The notes below the pieces were generated by a model that saw only the letters and a list, made by a program, of their open reading frames with translations, searched no databases and was not told the origin of the DNA. DNA of 53,105 nt from Nitrincola schmidtii (GTDB lineage Bacteria; Pseudomonadota; Gammaproteobacteria; Pseudomonadales; Balneatricaceae). The position numbers and the translations under genes were made by a program. Below are positions 8,457 through 16,897 of this stretch, piece after piece (the stretch's first letter is position 1; every line of letters begins with the position of its first letter). Where the stretch lies: the NCBI RefSeq assembly GCF_008973715.1, contig NZ_WBOL01000017.1, positions 1-53,105 of the forward strand. Reading direction: 5' to 3'.

Positions 8457-9731
8457 CTAATCATCTTGTAAATCTATAAAATCACTCAAAGGAAGTAACT
8501 GCTTGGGTATAAAGTTATGTGAGCAGTCACCTCTTATAGATTTTTTAATTTCCTTTAACTCTTTAATACTGAATGTAGTTAATGACAAGTGTTTGTGTAC
8601 TTTTTCAGGTATGGAAACTGATGCATTACTGTATGATGGATCCGGAATTCTCCACGTACTACCATAGTTTTGCATTAAAAAGGTTTCAGCATTTTTAGGA
8701 ATTAACACGCGTATACCATTCACTTCTCTGTAAATAGCAGGTAAGAAGTCATCTTTAGTCATATCTAAGCACGCTTGTAAGTGAGCCCAAGTTTTTCCAT
8801 CTTGATACCAAACAGCTCTGACATCGAGACGTGATGTATGACTGCTTAAGCTATCCCATACACAGAAAGCCCTTCCTCTCCCATTTACGCTCACGATAAA
8901 ACCATTTTCAACTAAAGCCATCATAATTTTTATCAGATCTTTTTTTACAGACTCCTGAGAGTAAGCATCAAGGTAAAATCCGACATCAAAGTCATCATCA
9001 TGCTCTATTAACTTTCCATCCCTAACAATTCCTAGCAGAGTTCCGTAAAGCGCAAATAACTCAATACCAAACCTTTCTTTAAGAAAACAACTAACTCTTT
9101 CGTACAATAAAACCTGTTGATTTTGAACCTGAATGTTTTTAGAAATTGTATAAACTGGGAAACCCTTTTTATTTAAAACCCTAATATCACAAGGCACTTC
9201 TAAATTTATGCCAATAGGATTTATAAAAGCAAAAATAGGATCGGGTTGAATCAATTTACCACAGTTAAAGTTAGCTCTGAATTTAATATAGAAGGATCTA
9301 GGTAAAAATTTTAATGACGACCTCCTAATAAAGTACTTTACAGTTGAGTATCTACTACCTTTTTTCAGATTTATAGCCCTTAAGAGAAATTCATTACACA
9401 ATAACTCAACACTATCAATATTATAATAACTCGGACATGAGAATTTTACTAGAAGACCTACAGGTGATCTAACTACACTAAACTTAATGCCACTAATTTT
9501 AATATATGTATCATCAAACCTAAAAATCGAAAGATCTACCAGAGGATCATTGAACTCGTTGCCGAAATGATTAGCCAATAAAAAATTTCTTTTAAACTCA
9601 TAATATCTTGCTTTTTTAATTAATCTGTTACTTGATGTCACATTAAAACAATATATTAGCAAATCATATACGTACTTTATATTCATTCCTAATAATGAAA
9701 TAATTTTTCGCTTCAGCAATTTAAAACTCAT
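8457..9731 (-). CDS. LicD-like phosphotransferase (paralogue 3)
   Basis: The LicD core is LYGTLLGIVRDGKLIEHDDD then FDVGFYLD, followed by LDVRAVWYQDGKTWAHLQA and PDPSYSNAS. It shares both blocks with the 6343-7785 protein. The start at 9731 is preferred over an ATG at 9761 because AAGAGG lies eight bases before it; the gene then overlaps the preceding one by 11 bases. Product about 424 residues, with an unrecognised N-terminal 200. The gene is clearly AT-rich compared with paralogue 2, so it may have a different origin. Confidence 0.8.
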   Translation of the reverse strand: MSFKLLKRKIISLLGMNIKYVYDLLIYCFNVTSSNRLIKKARYYEFKRNFLLANHFGNEFNDPLVDLSIFRFDDTYIKISGIKFSVVRSPVGLLVKFSCPSYYNIDSVELLCNEFLLRAINLKKGSRYSTVKYFIRRSSLKFLPRSFYIKFRANFNCGKLIQPDPIFAFINPIGINLEVPCDIRVLNKKGFPVYTISKNIQVQNQQVLLYERVSCFLKERFGIELFALYGTLLGIVRDGKLIEHDDDFDVGFYLDAYSQESVKKDLIKIMMALVENGFIVSVNGRGRAFCVWDSLSSHTSRLDVRAVWYQDGKTWAHLQACLDMTKDDFLPAIYREVNGIRVLIPKNAETFLMQNYGSTWRIPDPSYSNASVSIPEKVHKHLSLTTFSIKELKEIKKSIRGDCSHNFIPKQLLPLSDFIDLQDD

Positions 9732-10734
9732 TACAAACCTCTTGATGATGCCATAAATCAAGTGAATATATTAGAAACACCTGAGGGAAGTTAAGTTTTC
9801 TAAAGTCGATTGATTTAAAAATCTGAGTTTTTGGCAGAAAAAATCTTAGAGCGTCAGGTGGCTTTTGCATTCCAATCTTCTTTGGCGGCAGCATACCATA
9901 ATTATGCTCAAAAAGATTGCTAATCATGTACTTAGGCTCTGAAAGATTTCTTTCCTCATCGAACTCGAATAAGAATTCTGAGTAAGGTGCCACATGCGCA
10001 CAACCTCCAAAGGATATTGCATTATCAAATGCAAATCTCTCAACACCTATTTCCGCCAGAATCTTCCGACTATTAACAACTAACTTACCTTCTACCTGCT
10101 TTAAATAGTTTTCAAACACATAATCTGGATTTACACTCTCTTTTAAAATTTTACTTGCCTTCAAATATTTTTTCTCATATTTTTTGATTATTTCGTCTAC
10201 ACTACAATCACCTCGAAATCTTGCAAACCCTCCTTGCTTGGTATCTGCACCTCCACCTGTGATTATTTCAGTATAACCTTGAGAAGCTATATGTTTCGAA
10301 GCCAAATAGAAAATTGGTTCAGCCGGGCTCAAAGGCATTTTTTTATTCTTCATCAAAGCATTAATAGAACTAAGATAATCAGATGAATTTATCATGATAA
10401 CTTCATGTTCTATTTTGTACTTCAAGCAGTATTCTTTTGCAATTTCAACCTCCGAAAACCTATCCCCCTCATGAAGTATCGTGAATGCTTTTGTTTGCTT
10501 CGAAACATATGGAAGTATTGAAGCACTATCCATACCACTACTAAGGAGTATTGCAGGTGAGGCTAAACAGTCAAGCTTACTCTTGATAATTTCTTCTGCA
10601 ATTTTTATTGAATTAACTTTTGGTAGTACATCAAGCACACTTTCATGTGGTTCAAAACCTGTATAAAAACTTCGAAATAAAAGATATTCAGTATACTGTT
10701 TTTTTTGCGTTTCGCTTAGCATATCTATCATCAT
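9721..10734 (-). CDS. Asparagine-synthase-like PP-loop ATPase
   Basis: The 337-residue protein has an ATP-pyrophosphatase loop, SSGMDSASIL (about residues 66-75; family consensus SGGxDS), then the second block TGGGADTKQGGFARFRG. This corresponds to the synthetase half of asparagine synthase B without its glutaminase domain. Such stand-alone proteins occur in glycan and natural-product loci, where they may amidate carboxyl groups such as uronic acids. UDP-glucuronate could come from the nearby ugd. The role here is an inference. The gene is AT-rich and follows the cytidylyltransferase by 18 bases. Confidence 0.7.
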   Translation of the reverse strand: MMIDMLSETQKKQYTEYLLFRSFYTGFEPHESVLDVLPKVNSIKIAEEIIKSKLDCLASPAILLSSGMDSASILPYVSKQTKAFTILHEGDRFSEVEIAKEYCLKYKIEHEVIMINSSDYLSSINALMKNKKMPLSPAEPIFYLASKHIASQGYTEIITGGGADTKQGGFARFRGDCSVDEIIKKYEKKYLKASKILKESVNPDYVFENYLKQVEGKLVVNSRKILAEIGVERFAFDNAISFGGCAHVAPYSEFLFEFDEERNLSEPKYMISNLFEHNYGMLPPKKIGMQKPPDALRFFLPKTQIFKSIDFRKLNFPQVFLIYSLDLWHHQEVCNEF

Positions 10735-10752
10735 TATTATTTAATTAAAAAT

Positions 10753-11169
10753 TTAGCTTATCTTTTCAAGGACTTCACGCAATTTTGTACTTGATGTATG
10801 TTTAGTATAAGGGAAATATACAATCTCAACACCCACCTCGCCAAACTCTTTCTCTATCTCGTTCCACTTATCAGTGCCTTTCCAATCATCACCTACAAAC
10901 ATTTTATTGAAGCGAAGATTATTCCATGCTTCAAATTTATCCATGTTGGTTTGTGGTACAACTTCATCAACAAACTTTATATGCTCAACAATTTCCATTC
11001 TTTCCAAAAAAGGGATGATTGGTTTTTTTCCTTTACGCGACTCACTCAACTCATCTGTTGTCACACCTACTATTAAATAGTCACATTCCAACTTCGCTTT
11101 CTTAAGAAGATTTAAATGTCCAATATGGAATAAATCATATACACCAGTTGTATAACCAATCTTTTTCAT
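10753..11169 (-). CDS. TagD-like cytidylyltransferase
   Basis: The 138-residue protein has the length and motifs of glycerol-3-phosphate cytidylyltransferase and related enzymes: GVYDLFHIGHLNLLKKAK (HxGH active site), VGDDWKGTDKW, and TKHTSSTKLRE in place of the RTxGISTT block. It should make a CDP-activated alcohol or polyol from its phosphate. Glycerol phosphate is the default guess, but choline phosphate, ethanolamine phosphate or ribitol phosphate cannot be excluded. The gene overlaps its upstream neighbour by four bases (ATGA). LicD proteins downstream are the natural users of its product. Confidence 0.88.
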   Translation of the reverse strand: MKKIGYTTGVYDLFHIGHLNLLKKAKLECDYLIVGVTTDELSESRKGKKPIIPFLERMEIVEHIKFVDEVVPQTNMDKFEAWNNLRFNKMFVGDDWKGTDKWNEIEKEFGEVGVEIVYFPYTKHTSSTKLREVLEKIS

Positions 11170-12881
11170 TTCTTCTCAACACCTTTCACTGCTTTTTCAG
11201 ATTTCATAATAAGTAAAATAGCTTTCTTGTAATTTTGTCCAATAATAGCTTGCTCTATCTTTGCTAAATTATTCACCCATAAAACATCTTCTAAACTGGT
11301 GTGTGATCCTGATATTACTTCATCCAGTGTAGATTTAATAGTTTCAAGCCTAGGCAAATAGTACCCTAAGGGTACTATTTGCCATCTACCCCAAAAAATT
11401 AATCCTTCTCTATCCATTTCACTTTTGTGAGAAATAGTATTACTTGCACGCATTTCTGAATTAGCAATATAAAGAGGCATCTTTGATAGCCTTTTGAGTG
11501 TTATATTTAGCCCATTAATAAAATGATCGAGTGCTAATTGCTCTTCCTCTGTTTCAACTGCAATTCTAGCCCTTTCAAAAAACTCTGCATTGAAACGACG
11601 CCACATCATTTGGTGACTCAACTTGTAATCTTGCACCAGTTGCTTGGGTGGTCTTACCATCCACTGCTTTTTTAAAACTGATAAAGCCGATTTACGCCAC
11701 TGTGGAAGCGTAAACGTCACTCCCGTAACATATTCAACTATCTTGCAGAAAAACTCTTCTACTTTAAAACTCGTCACTAACTCAGGTGCGTTAAGCGATT
11801 CACGACTGATATATTTGAATAAGTGTTCTTCTCGTTCGAATAGGTGTTTATTTCGGTAACTGACTACATTTAATCTTAAAAATTCTTGCTCACCACCGTT
11901 AGCAGGTGTTGCCACAATTTTAAAACTATATAGCCCTCGAATAGATTGATCCTCCCACTTTACATCTACTTGGTAAGTCGCATATTTTTCTGGTAGATGC
12001 GCACGCACTAATGCCTCGCGCTGGGGCTTTTGAAAAAGGTCTTGTAAAGCATTTCGTGTCGGAAGCTCTTTTCTGGTTATCTTTCCACTTCGAAACATGA
12101 GTGGATCTACTTGTGCTCGATCACTTCTTAGCGAAATACTTCCATATATTAAACTGTAGCTAGCCTTTGAACTGCGCTTAAGTAATACAATTGAAACGAG
12201 GGAAAGCAATAGATTGGGACCCCCTCCGACAATGTAAGGGTGTATGATTAACAGAAAGCCTGCCAAGAATAATGTCGATGTCACGACACTGATATAGAGC
12301 TTCGCGTTATTTTCAATCCAACTCGGGTTGAATTCCTTTCCTGTAGACAACCAAATGATTGTGATCATGAGCCATATTAGTGCTAAAGCCAGTAGTTTTA
12401 ATACTAAGCCCGTATTAATGATGCTAATAACTAACAACATTAAAAAAAGCAGCAGACCTTCTGCCGTTAGGCCTGTCACTTGTCCATAATATTTTTGTGC
12501 TATACGTTCTTGATTACCTGCTACTGACAATGCGTTTGCATTTTGTAACACCAGCTTACCACCTTTCAATGACATACGCTTAGTCAGAGCTTCCAGTGAT
12601 AGGTGTAGTATATAACTTACAATAGCGCCAAGTGTGAGACCGATGATCCATCCATCTTTATCAGCTGAATCTATAAAGAATGCAAAATAGCGAGGGACTC
12701 CATCAGAGCCAGCCAGTAAAACGACTTTTAAGGGAAGTAAAAATGCCAATAGTTTTGCAACATTGGATACCACAGTGGCACCAATGACAAAAAGTGTCCA
12801 GAATGGACGCGTTTTGAGGCACACTTTGTTCAGGCGGGCAAACCAGACAACAAATGTTCTGGTTTCATTCATCAAATTCAT
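11166..12881 (-). CDS. Membrane protein with C-terminal kinase-like domain
   Basis: The 571-residue protein is not recognised as a whole. The first 230 residues hold about six hydrophobic segments and resemble the membrane domain of an ABC exporter, but no ATP-binding cassette follows. The last 320 residues are soluble. They contain a possible aminoglycoside/choline-kinase-like pattern: FEREEHLFKYI, KIVEYVTGVTF and later SEMRASNTI...GLIFWGRW...PLGYYLP, where active kinases have HGDxxxxN and IDW. The catalytic Asp residues appear replaced, so it could be an inactive relative. It is the first gene after the ops element. Kinase relationship is tentative. Confidence 0.5.
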   Translation of the reverse strand: MNLMNETRTFVVWFARLNKVCLKTRPFWTLFVIGATVVSNVAKLLAFLLPLKVVLLAGSDGVPRYFAFFIDSADKDGWIIGLTLGAIVSYILHLSLEALTKRMSLKGGKLVLQNANALSVAGNQERIAQKYYGQVTGLTAEGLLLFLMLLVISIINTGLVLKLLALALIWLMITIIWLSTGKEFNPSWIENNAKLYISVVTSTLFLAGFLLIIHPYIVGGGPNLLLSLVSIVLLKRSSKASYSLIYGSISLRSDRAQVDPLMFRSGKITRKELPTRNALQDLFQKPQREALVRAHLPEKYATYQVDVKWEDQSIRGLYSFKIVATPANGGEQEFLRLNVVSYRNKHLFEREEHLFKYISRESLNAPELVTSFKVEEFFCKIVEYVTGVTFTLPQWRKSALSVLKKQWMVRPPKQLVQDYKLSHQMMWRRFNAEFFERARIAVETEEEQLALDHFINGLNITLKRLSKMPLYIANSEMRASNTISHKSEMDREGLIFWGRWQIVPLGYYLPRLETIKSTLDEVISGSHTSLEDVLWVNNLAKIEQAIIGQNYKKAILLIMKSEKAVKGVEKK

Positions 12882-12926
12882 GGAGTGCTATGTAATTCCT
12901 TTACGCTGGCTAGATACCCAACCGTT

Positions 12927-12968
12927 AAGCAGGCTACCGCAGGGCATGTGCGAATGGCGCACTACCTT
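12927..12968 (-). promoter_or_regulatory. ops/JUMPstart-like RfaH recruitment element
   Basis: Read on the minus strand the core is GCGGTAGCCTGCTT at 12940-12927; the known ops core is GCGGTAGCnTGC. Just upstream is a hairpin GTGCG-CCATT-CGCAC. It lies 46 bases before the operon's first start codon. A second copy is at 16288-16326. RfaH loads at such sites on paused polymerase and suppresses termination. Confidence 0.85.
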
Positions 12969-13029
12969 GTAGCGTTTGAAATAAGGGTAAAATTGTAACC
13001 GTACTGAAGGGAGCAATGGTATCTATACT

Positions 13030-14364
13030 TTAGCTAATGTTTGATTTTACTACTTTTTGTAACGCTTGTTTAAGTGAATCTTTAGCCTTTTGGCTGCCAT
13101 GCACGAGTTTTATCTCGTTTGGTTTATGCCTCATCCCTTTCACAAACCTAACCAGCCCATTTTGATCCGCATGGCCTGAATAACCACCAATCGTGTCGAC
13201 TTTGGCTTTAATGGTGTAGCGTTCACCATCGAGTTCCACATAGCCATTTCTAGGGCCATATTGTTGGATGATGCGACCGGGTGTGCCTTCTGCTTGATAG
13301 CCTACAAACAATATGTCGTGTCGTTCATCGCCTAGCATGGCTTTCAAGTAGTTGACGATTCTTCCCGCGGTACACATGCCACTGCCAGAGATGACTATCG
13401 CAGGTCGCCCTGAGGTCGCTAGGTGATGAACCATTTTTAAATGATCATCGTGACTTTCGACGGTGAGTAGATTGTCAAAGGCCAACGGTTTACGCCCTGC
13501 TTTGAGTCTTTCGTGTGCTTCTTCATTCCAAAAGGGCTTGAGTTCACGATAGATCTGAGTAAATCGACTGGCTAAGGGTGAGTCCAGTATGACGGGAAGC
13601 TGTCCGTCGAGTATCTCTTCAAACTCATACAGCAATTCTTGCGTGCGGCCGATGCTAAAGGCCGGTATTAGCACAGTCCCTTGGTTTTCCAGTGCATGAT
13701 CAATGGCGGCTTTGAGTCGCTGCTTACGAGTCGCTCGGTTTTCGTGGTTGCGATCACCGTAGGTACTTTCTAGTACCAATATATCGGCTTTGTAAGGTGG
13801 CTTCGGCGCCGGTAGCAAGGGTGTATGAGGTGCACCAAGATCACCTGAAAAAACGATACGTGTTTTGTTAACGTTAATTTCGACATAGGCCGAGCCTAAA
13901 ATATGCCCTGCTCGTTGTAGTCTAATTTTTGTGCTGTTTTCTGCTGTATCTTTAAGCGTAAACCATTGCTTGTAAGGCAGAGCAACGAGGCGTGATTCAA
14001 TGGTTTTCAGGTATTTTTCAACCAGGTGTTTCTGGCGGCTGATACTGAGTTTAAATGCATCTTCAAGCACCAGCGGGAGCAATTTAGCTGATGGTTGTGA
14101 GCAAATAATCGGCCCTTCAAAACCAGCTGCCAGCAACCAAGGGATACGTCCCACATGATCTATATGTACATGGGTGACAATCAGGGCTTTGACGCTGCTG
14201 ATGTCAAAATTTATGTCGAGTTGTTGTGTATTGTGCTCGTTGGCTTCGTTGCCTTGAAAGATGCCGCAGTCGATGAGTAAGCTGTGGTATTCATCAATGT
14301 GTAGCTGATGGCAAGAGCCAGTGACGCCATCTTTTGCGCCGTGATGTTGTATTGGTATGTTCAT
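13030..14364 (-). CDS. Metallo-beta-lactamase/beta-CASP ribonuclease
   Basis: The 444-residue protein has the metal-binding motif THVHIDHVGRIP, the GDLG block, STYGDRNHENR, and the beta-CASP motifs AFSIGRTQELLYE, SGSGMCTAGRI and YSGHADQNGL. It belongs to the CPSF-like RNA-processing group of MBL-fold nucleases. The spacing from ugd, the intervening small genes and the ops site downstream suggest that it is the last gene of the ugd transcript. A link to glycan synthesis is not evident from the family. Confidence 0.88.
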   Translation of the reverse strand: MNIPIQHHGAKDGVTGSCHQLHIDEYHSLLIDCGIFQGNEANEHNTQQLDINFDISSVKALIVTHVHIDHVGRIPWLLAAGFEGPIICSQPSAKLLPLVLEDAFKLSISRQKHLVEKYLKTIESRLVALPYKQWFTLKDTAENSTKIRLQRAGHILGSAYVEINVNKTRIVFSGDLGAPHTPLLPAPKPPYKADILVLESTYGDRNHENRATRKQRLKAAIDHALENQGTVLIPAFSIGRTQELLYEFEEILDGQLPVILDSPLASRFTQIYRELKPFWNEEAHERLKAGRKPLAFDNLLTVESHDDHLKMVHHLATSGRPAIVISGSGMCTAGRIVNYLKAMLGDERHDILFVGYQAEGTPGRIIQQYGPRNGYVELDGERYTIKAKVDTIGGYSGHADQNGLVRFVKGMRHKPNEIKLVHGSQKAKDSLKQALQKVVKSNIS

Positions 14365-14386
14365 GGTAGTCCGTTACCGGGTTGGG

Positions 14387-14521
14387 TTAGCTAGTTAACT
14401 CATCCACTTGATTGAGTAAACCATAGACAAATTGTTTAAGAACATCTAAATTTTTAAATTCTGTCGTTAGCACATCTAAAAACACGTCAGGATCTTTACT
14501 TGGTTAGGGGATAGACACATT
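14387..14521 (-). pseudogene. Possible C-terminal gene relic
   Basis: The minus strand reads KDPDVFLDVLTTEFKNLDVL then KQFVYGLLNQVDELTS and TAA at 14387-14389, with an in-frame stop a few codons before. The segment looks like real protein but is not recognised, has no start of its own, and may be the tail of a lost gene next to the DUF2442/DUF4160 pair. Confidence 0.3.
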
Positions 14522-14522
14522 G

Positions 14523-14771
14523 TTATGCTGCTAACTCATCGATCGGTTTTGATTTGATATAAAGCGTATCTGGTGAAATATCTAACTCACCAGGCCAACA
14601 TACTGTATCCCATTGAACATAAGCTTGATTAAAAACCGTTCCATTTCTTAACTTAATGAAAACACCTTTATTTAGGTATTCTGTAGCATCAAATATACGC
14701 TTTTGTTGATCACTGAAGGTTAAAAGAAGTTTGAAATTTTCGAGCACTTCTACCTCAATTACTTTGTGCAT
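14523..14771 (-). CDS. DUF2442 protein
   Basis: An 82-residue protein beginning MHKVIEVEVLENFKLLLTF with IFDATEYLNKGVF, NQAYVQWDTVCWPGELDIS and an end in DTLYIKSKP, the DUF2442 pattern. GGAGGTAATT directly precedes the ATG at 14771, which decides this start over an earlier TTG at 14783. It lies 17 bases after the DUF4160 gene. DUF4160 and DUF2442 genes are often paired and have been suggested to form toxin-antitoxin-like modules; activity is not shown by the sequence. Confidence 0.85.
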   Translation of the reverse strand: MHKVIEVEVLENFKLLLTFSDQQKRIFDATEYLNKGVFIKLRNGTVFNQAYVQWDTVCWPGELDISPDTLYIKSKPIDELAA

Positions 14772-14788
14772 AATTACCTCCAAGAAAT

Positions 14789-15064
14789 TTATCTTAACGG
14801 CTCTATCTTATACGGTTCCTGTCCATTAATAGCTAATTCCCAGTTAGCTAACAACTCTTCTCTATGAATTTCTATCCATGCTTGTATCAATTTTATCTTT
14901 GTTGATGGTAGCGAACCTGACAAACACTCTCCATCTAATATTGAGAAGGATGCACTTTGGCTCTGATATCTAGCATGTATATGTGGGATGTGATGTCTCT
15001 CATTATCAAAATAGTATAGTTGAATCAAGACACCATAAAACATGGATATGGTAGGCACTATCAA
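14789..15064 (-). CDS. DUF4160 protein
   Basis: The 91-residue protein contains [31 protein letters not shown] and [17 protein letters not shown], the DUF4160 signature (PHIHxxY in the middle, HxxELxxNW at the end). Its start overlaps the last codons of ugd by four bases, so it is co-translated with ugd. It is the presumed partner of the DUF2442 protein that follows. Confidence 0.88.
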   Translation of the reverse strand: MIVPTISMFYGVLIQLYYFDNERHHIPHIHARYQSQSASFSILDGECLSGSLPSTKIKLIQAWIEIHREELLANWELAINGQEPYKIEPLR

Positions 15065-16227
15065 TCGCTCCCAAACAGATCCCGTGTGTAGACTTTGTCC
15101 ATTACATCGGTCAGTGCATCCGATGGACGGTTGGCCACAATCACATCACTGATCTGTTTGAATTCTTCAAGATCACGAACCACGCGGGAGTTGAAGAAGT
15201 TGTCTTCTTCGATTACGGGCTCGTAAACCACCACTTCTATACCCTTGGCTTTGATACGCTTCATCACGCCCTGTATCGCTGAGGCGCGGAAGTTGTCGGA
15301 ACCGGATTTCATCACCAGTCGATAGATTCCAACAACTTTGGGGTTACGCTTTAAGATCGATTGGGCGATAAAGTCTTTACGGGTGGTGTTGGCATCAACA
15401 ATGGCACGAATCAGGTTGCTCGGAACTTCGTCGTAGTTCGCCAGCAGCTGCTTGGTGTCTTTGGGTAAGCAGTAACCACCATAACCAAAACTGGGGTTGT
15501 TGTAGTGATCACCGATACGCGGATCTAAGCCCACACCTTCGATAATCTGTTTGGTGTTTAAACCGTGCGACTCTGCATAGGTATCCAATTCATTAAAATA
15601 GGCCACTCGCATGGCTAGGTAGGTGTTGGCAAAGAGTTTAATCGCTTCTGCTTCGGTGGAATCAGTAAATAAAACAGGAGCGTCTTTTTTGATTGCACCT
15701 TGTTGTAAAAGATTGGCGAAAGTTTCTGCACGTGTGGATTGCTCACCCACGATTATACGCGAAGGATATAGGTTATCGTAAAGCGCTTTGCCTTCGCGTA
15801 AGAACTCTGGTGAGAAGATTAAATTTTGTGTACCAAATCGCTCGCAAGCATCGACTGTGTAGCCTACGGGAACGGTTGATTTGATCACCATAGTTGCAAC
15901 AGGGTTGATGGCCATAACCTGCTGGATGACTGCTTCAACACTTTTAGTATTGAAGTAATTAGTCTTAGGATCGTAGTCGGTAGGCGTAGCGATGATAACG
16001 AAGTCAGCGTCTTGATAGGCCTCTTGCGCATTCAGTGTTGCCCGAAAATTTAACTTTTTGTTCTGTAAAAAATCTTCAATTTCAGCATCGACAATAGGCG
16101 ATTGCTTTTGATTTAGCAGGTTAACTTTTTCTTCAATGATATCTACCGCGACCACTTCATTGTGTTGTGCCAGCAGCATGGCGTTGGAAAGACCTACATA
16201 GCCGGTACCGGCAATGGCAATTTTCAT
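15061..16227 (-). CDS. ugd: UDP-glucose 6-dehydrogenase
   Basis: The 388-residue protein oxidises UDP-glucose to UDP-glucuronate, a precursor of acidic polysaccharides. It starts with the NAD-binding loop [20 protein letters not shown]. The catalytic cysteine is in [15 protein letters not shown], with [15 protein letters not shown] and the [17 protein letters not shown] helix also present. Met at 16227 is chosen because the Rossmann strand begins there and GGAG precedes it; an open frame extends to 16320 but crosses the ops element. This places ugd directly behind the ops site as first gene of an RfaH-dependent transcript. Confidence 0.95.
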   Translation of the reverse strand: MKIAIAGTGYVGLSNAMLLAQHNEVVAVDIIEEKVNLLNQKQSPIVDAEIEDFLQNKKLNFRATLNAQEAYQDADFVIIATPTDYDPKTNYFNTKSVEAVIQQVMAINPVATMVIKSTVPVGYTVDACERFGTQNLIFSPEFLREGKALYDNLYPSRIIVGEQSTRAETFANLLQQGAIKKDAPVLFTDSTEAEAIKLFANTYLAMRVAYFNELDTYAESHGLNTKQIIEGVGLDPRIGDHYNNPSFGYGGYCLPKDTKQLLANYDEVPSNLIRAIVDANTTRKDFIAQSILKRNPKVVGIYRLVMKSGSDNFRASAIQGVMKRIKAKGIEVVVYEPVIEEDNFFNSRVVRDLEEFKQISDVIVANRPSDALTDVMDKVYTRDLFGSD

Positions 16228-16287
16228 ATCCGTATTGACTCCGAGGTGTCTTAAATCAGCGTTTCGTTGCGTACTTTTGATTAACAG

Positions 16288-16326
16288 GCAGGCTACCGCA
16301 GGGCATGTGCATTGCTGCACTACCTT
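16288..16326 (-). promoter_or_regulatory. ops/JUMPstart-like RfaH element before ugd
   Basis: On the minus strand AAGGTAGTGC leads into a hairpin GTGCA-GCAA-TGCAC, then CATGCCCTGCGGTAGCCTGC. The ops core GCGGTAGCCTGC is at 16299-16288. It sits between rfaH and ugd, 61 bases before the ugd start. It is nearly the same as the element at 12927-12968, and the hairpin changes by a matched pair. Confidence 0.87.
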
Positions 16327-16402
16327 CCCTGCGTTTAATTTGTGGTCTTATTGTACCCCCGAATGGAGTAGTGAGGGAACCTTGGATTGCTGCTCTTTAG
16401 CG

Positions 16403-16897
16403 CTATTGCGCTTTGGATACACTTCCTATAGGGATTGTCAGCTTTTGCTGTTTATTGAGGAAATTCAGTAGGATAATGACACGTTCGTTGCCATCATAGG
16501 ATTCAAAAATGGCTTCCAATCCAGCGAAAGGCCCTTCTTTGATGAGGATTTTTTCACCCTCATTTAGCGCAGCAAGCATTTCTTGCTGGGCGCAACGCTG
16601 CTTCAAGAGTTCGACCAGGCCATTATCAACAGCAACGGGATAACCGCCAAAGGCCACCAGCTTGGTCACGCCTCGCGTAGAACGAATGGGTTGCCAGTTA
16701 TCTTCCCACTGATCCATATGGATAAATAGGTAACCAGGGAATAAGGGTTCTTGCACTAGACGACGCTTACGGTTACGAATTTTTTCCACACCGATCATAG
16801 GTAGAAAGCATTCGTAAGACTGATTTTCAAGATTTTCCAGCGCTCGTTGCGTTTCACCAACCTTACACTGCACTAGATACCATTCACGATCAGCCAC
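16403..16897 (-). CDS. rfaH: RfaH transcription antiterminator
   Basis: The 164-residue protein is a specialised NusG paralogue. The N-terminal NGN domain has EWYLVQCKVGETQRALENL, SYECFLPM, EPLFPGYLFIHMD and RSTRGVTKLVAFGG. The C-terminal KOW-like segment has EGPFAGLEAIFESYDGNERV and ILLNFLN. RfaH binds ops in the non-template strand and makes polymerase processive over long polysaccharide operons. Start is GTG, with GGAG before it. Two ops copies lie just downstream, so it probably acts locally. Confidence 0.93.
   Translation of the reverse strand: MADREWYLVQCKVGETQRALENLENQSYECFLPMIGVEKIRNRKRRLVQEPLFPGYLFIHMDQWEDNWQPIRSTRGVTKLVAFGGYPVAVDNGLVELLKQRCAQQEMLAALNEGEKILIKEGPFAGLEAIFESYDGNERVIILLNFLNKQQKLTIPIGSVSKAQ

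Noticed and set aside
16228-16320. Longer ugd reading frame to 16320
   Set aside because: The extra residues do not match UDP-glucose dehydrogenase and the frame crosses the ops element.
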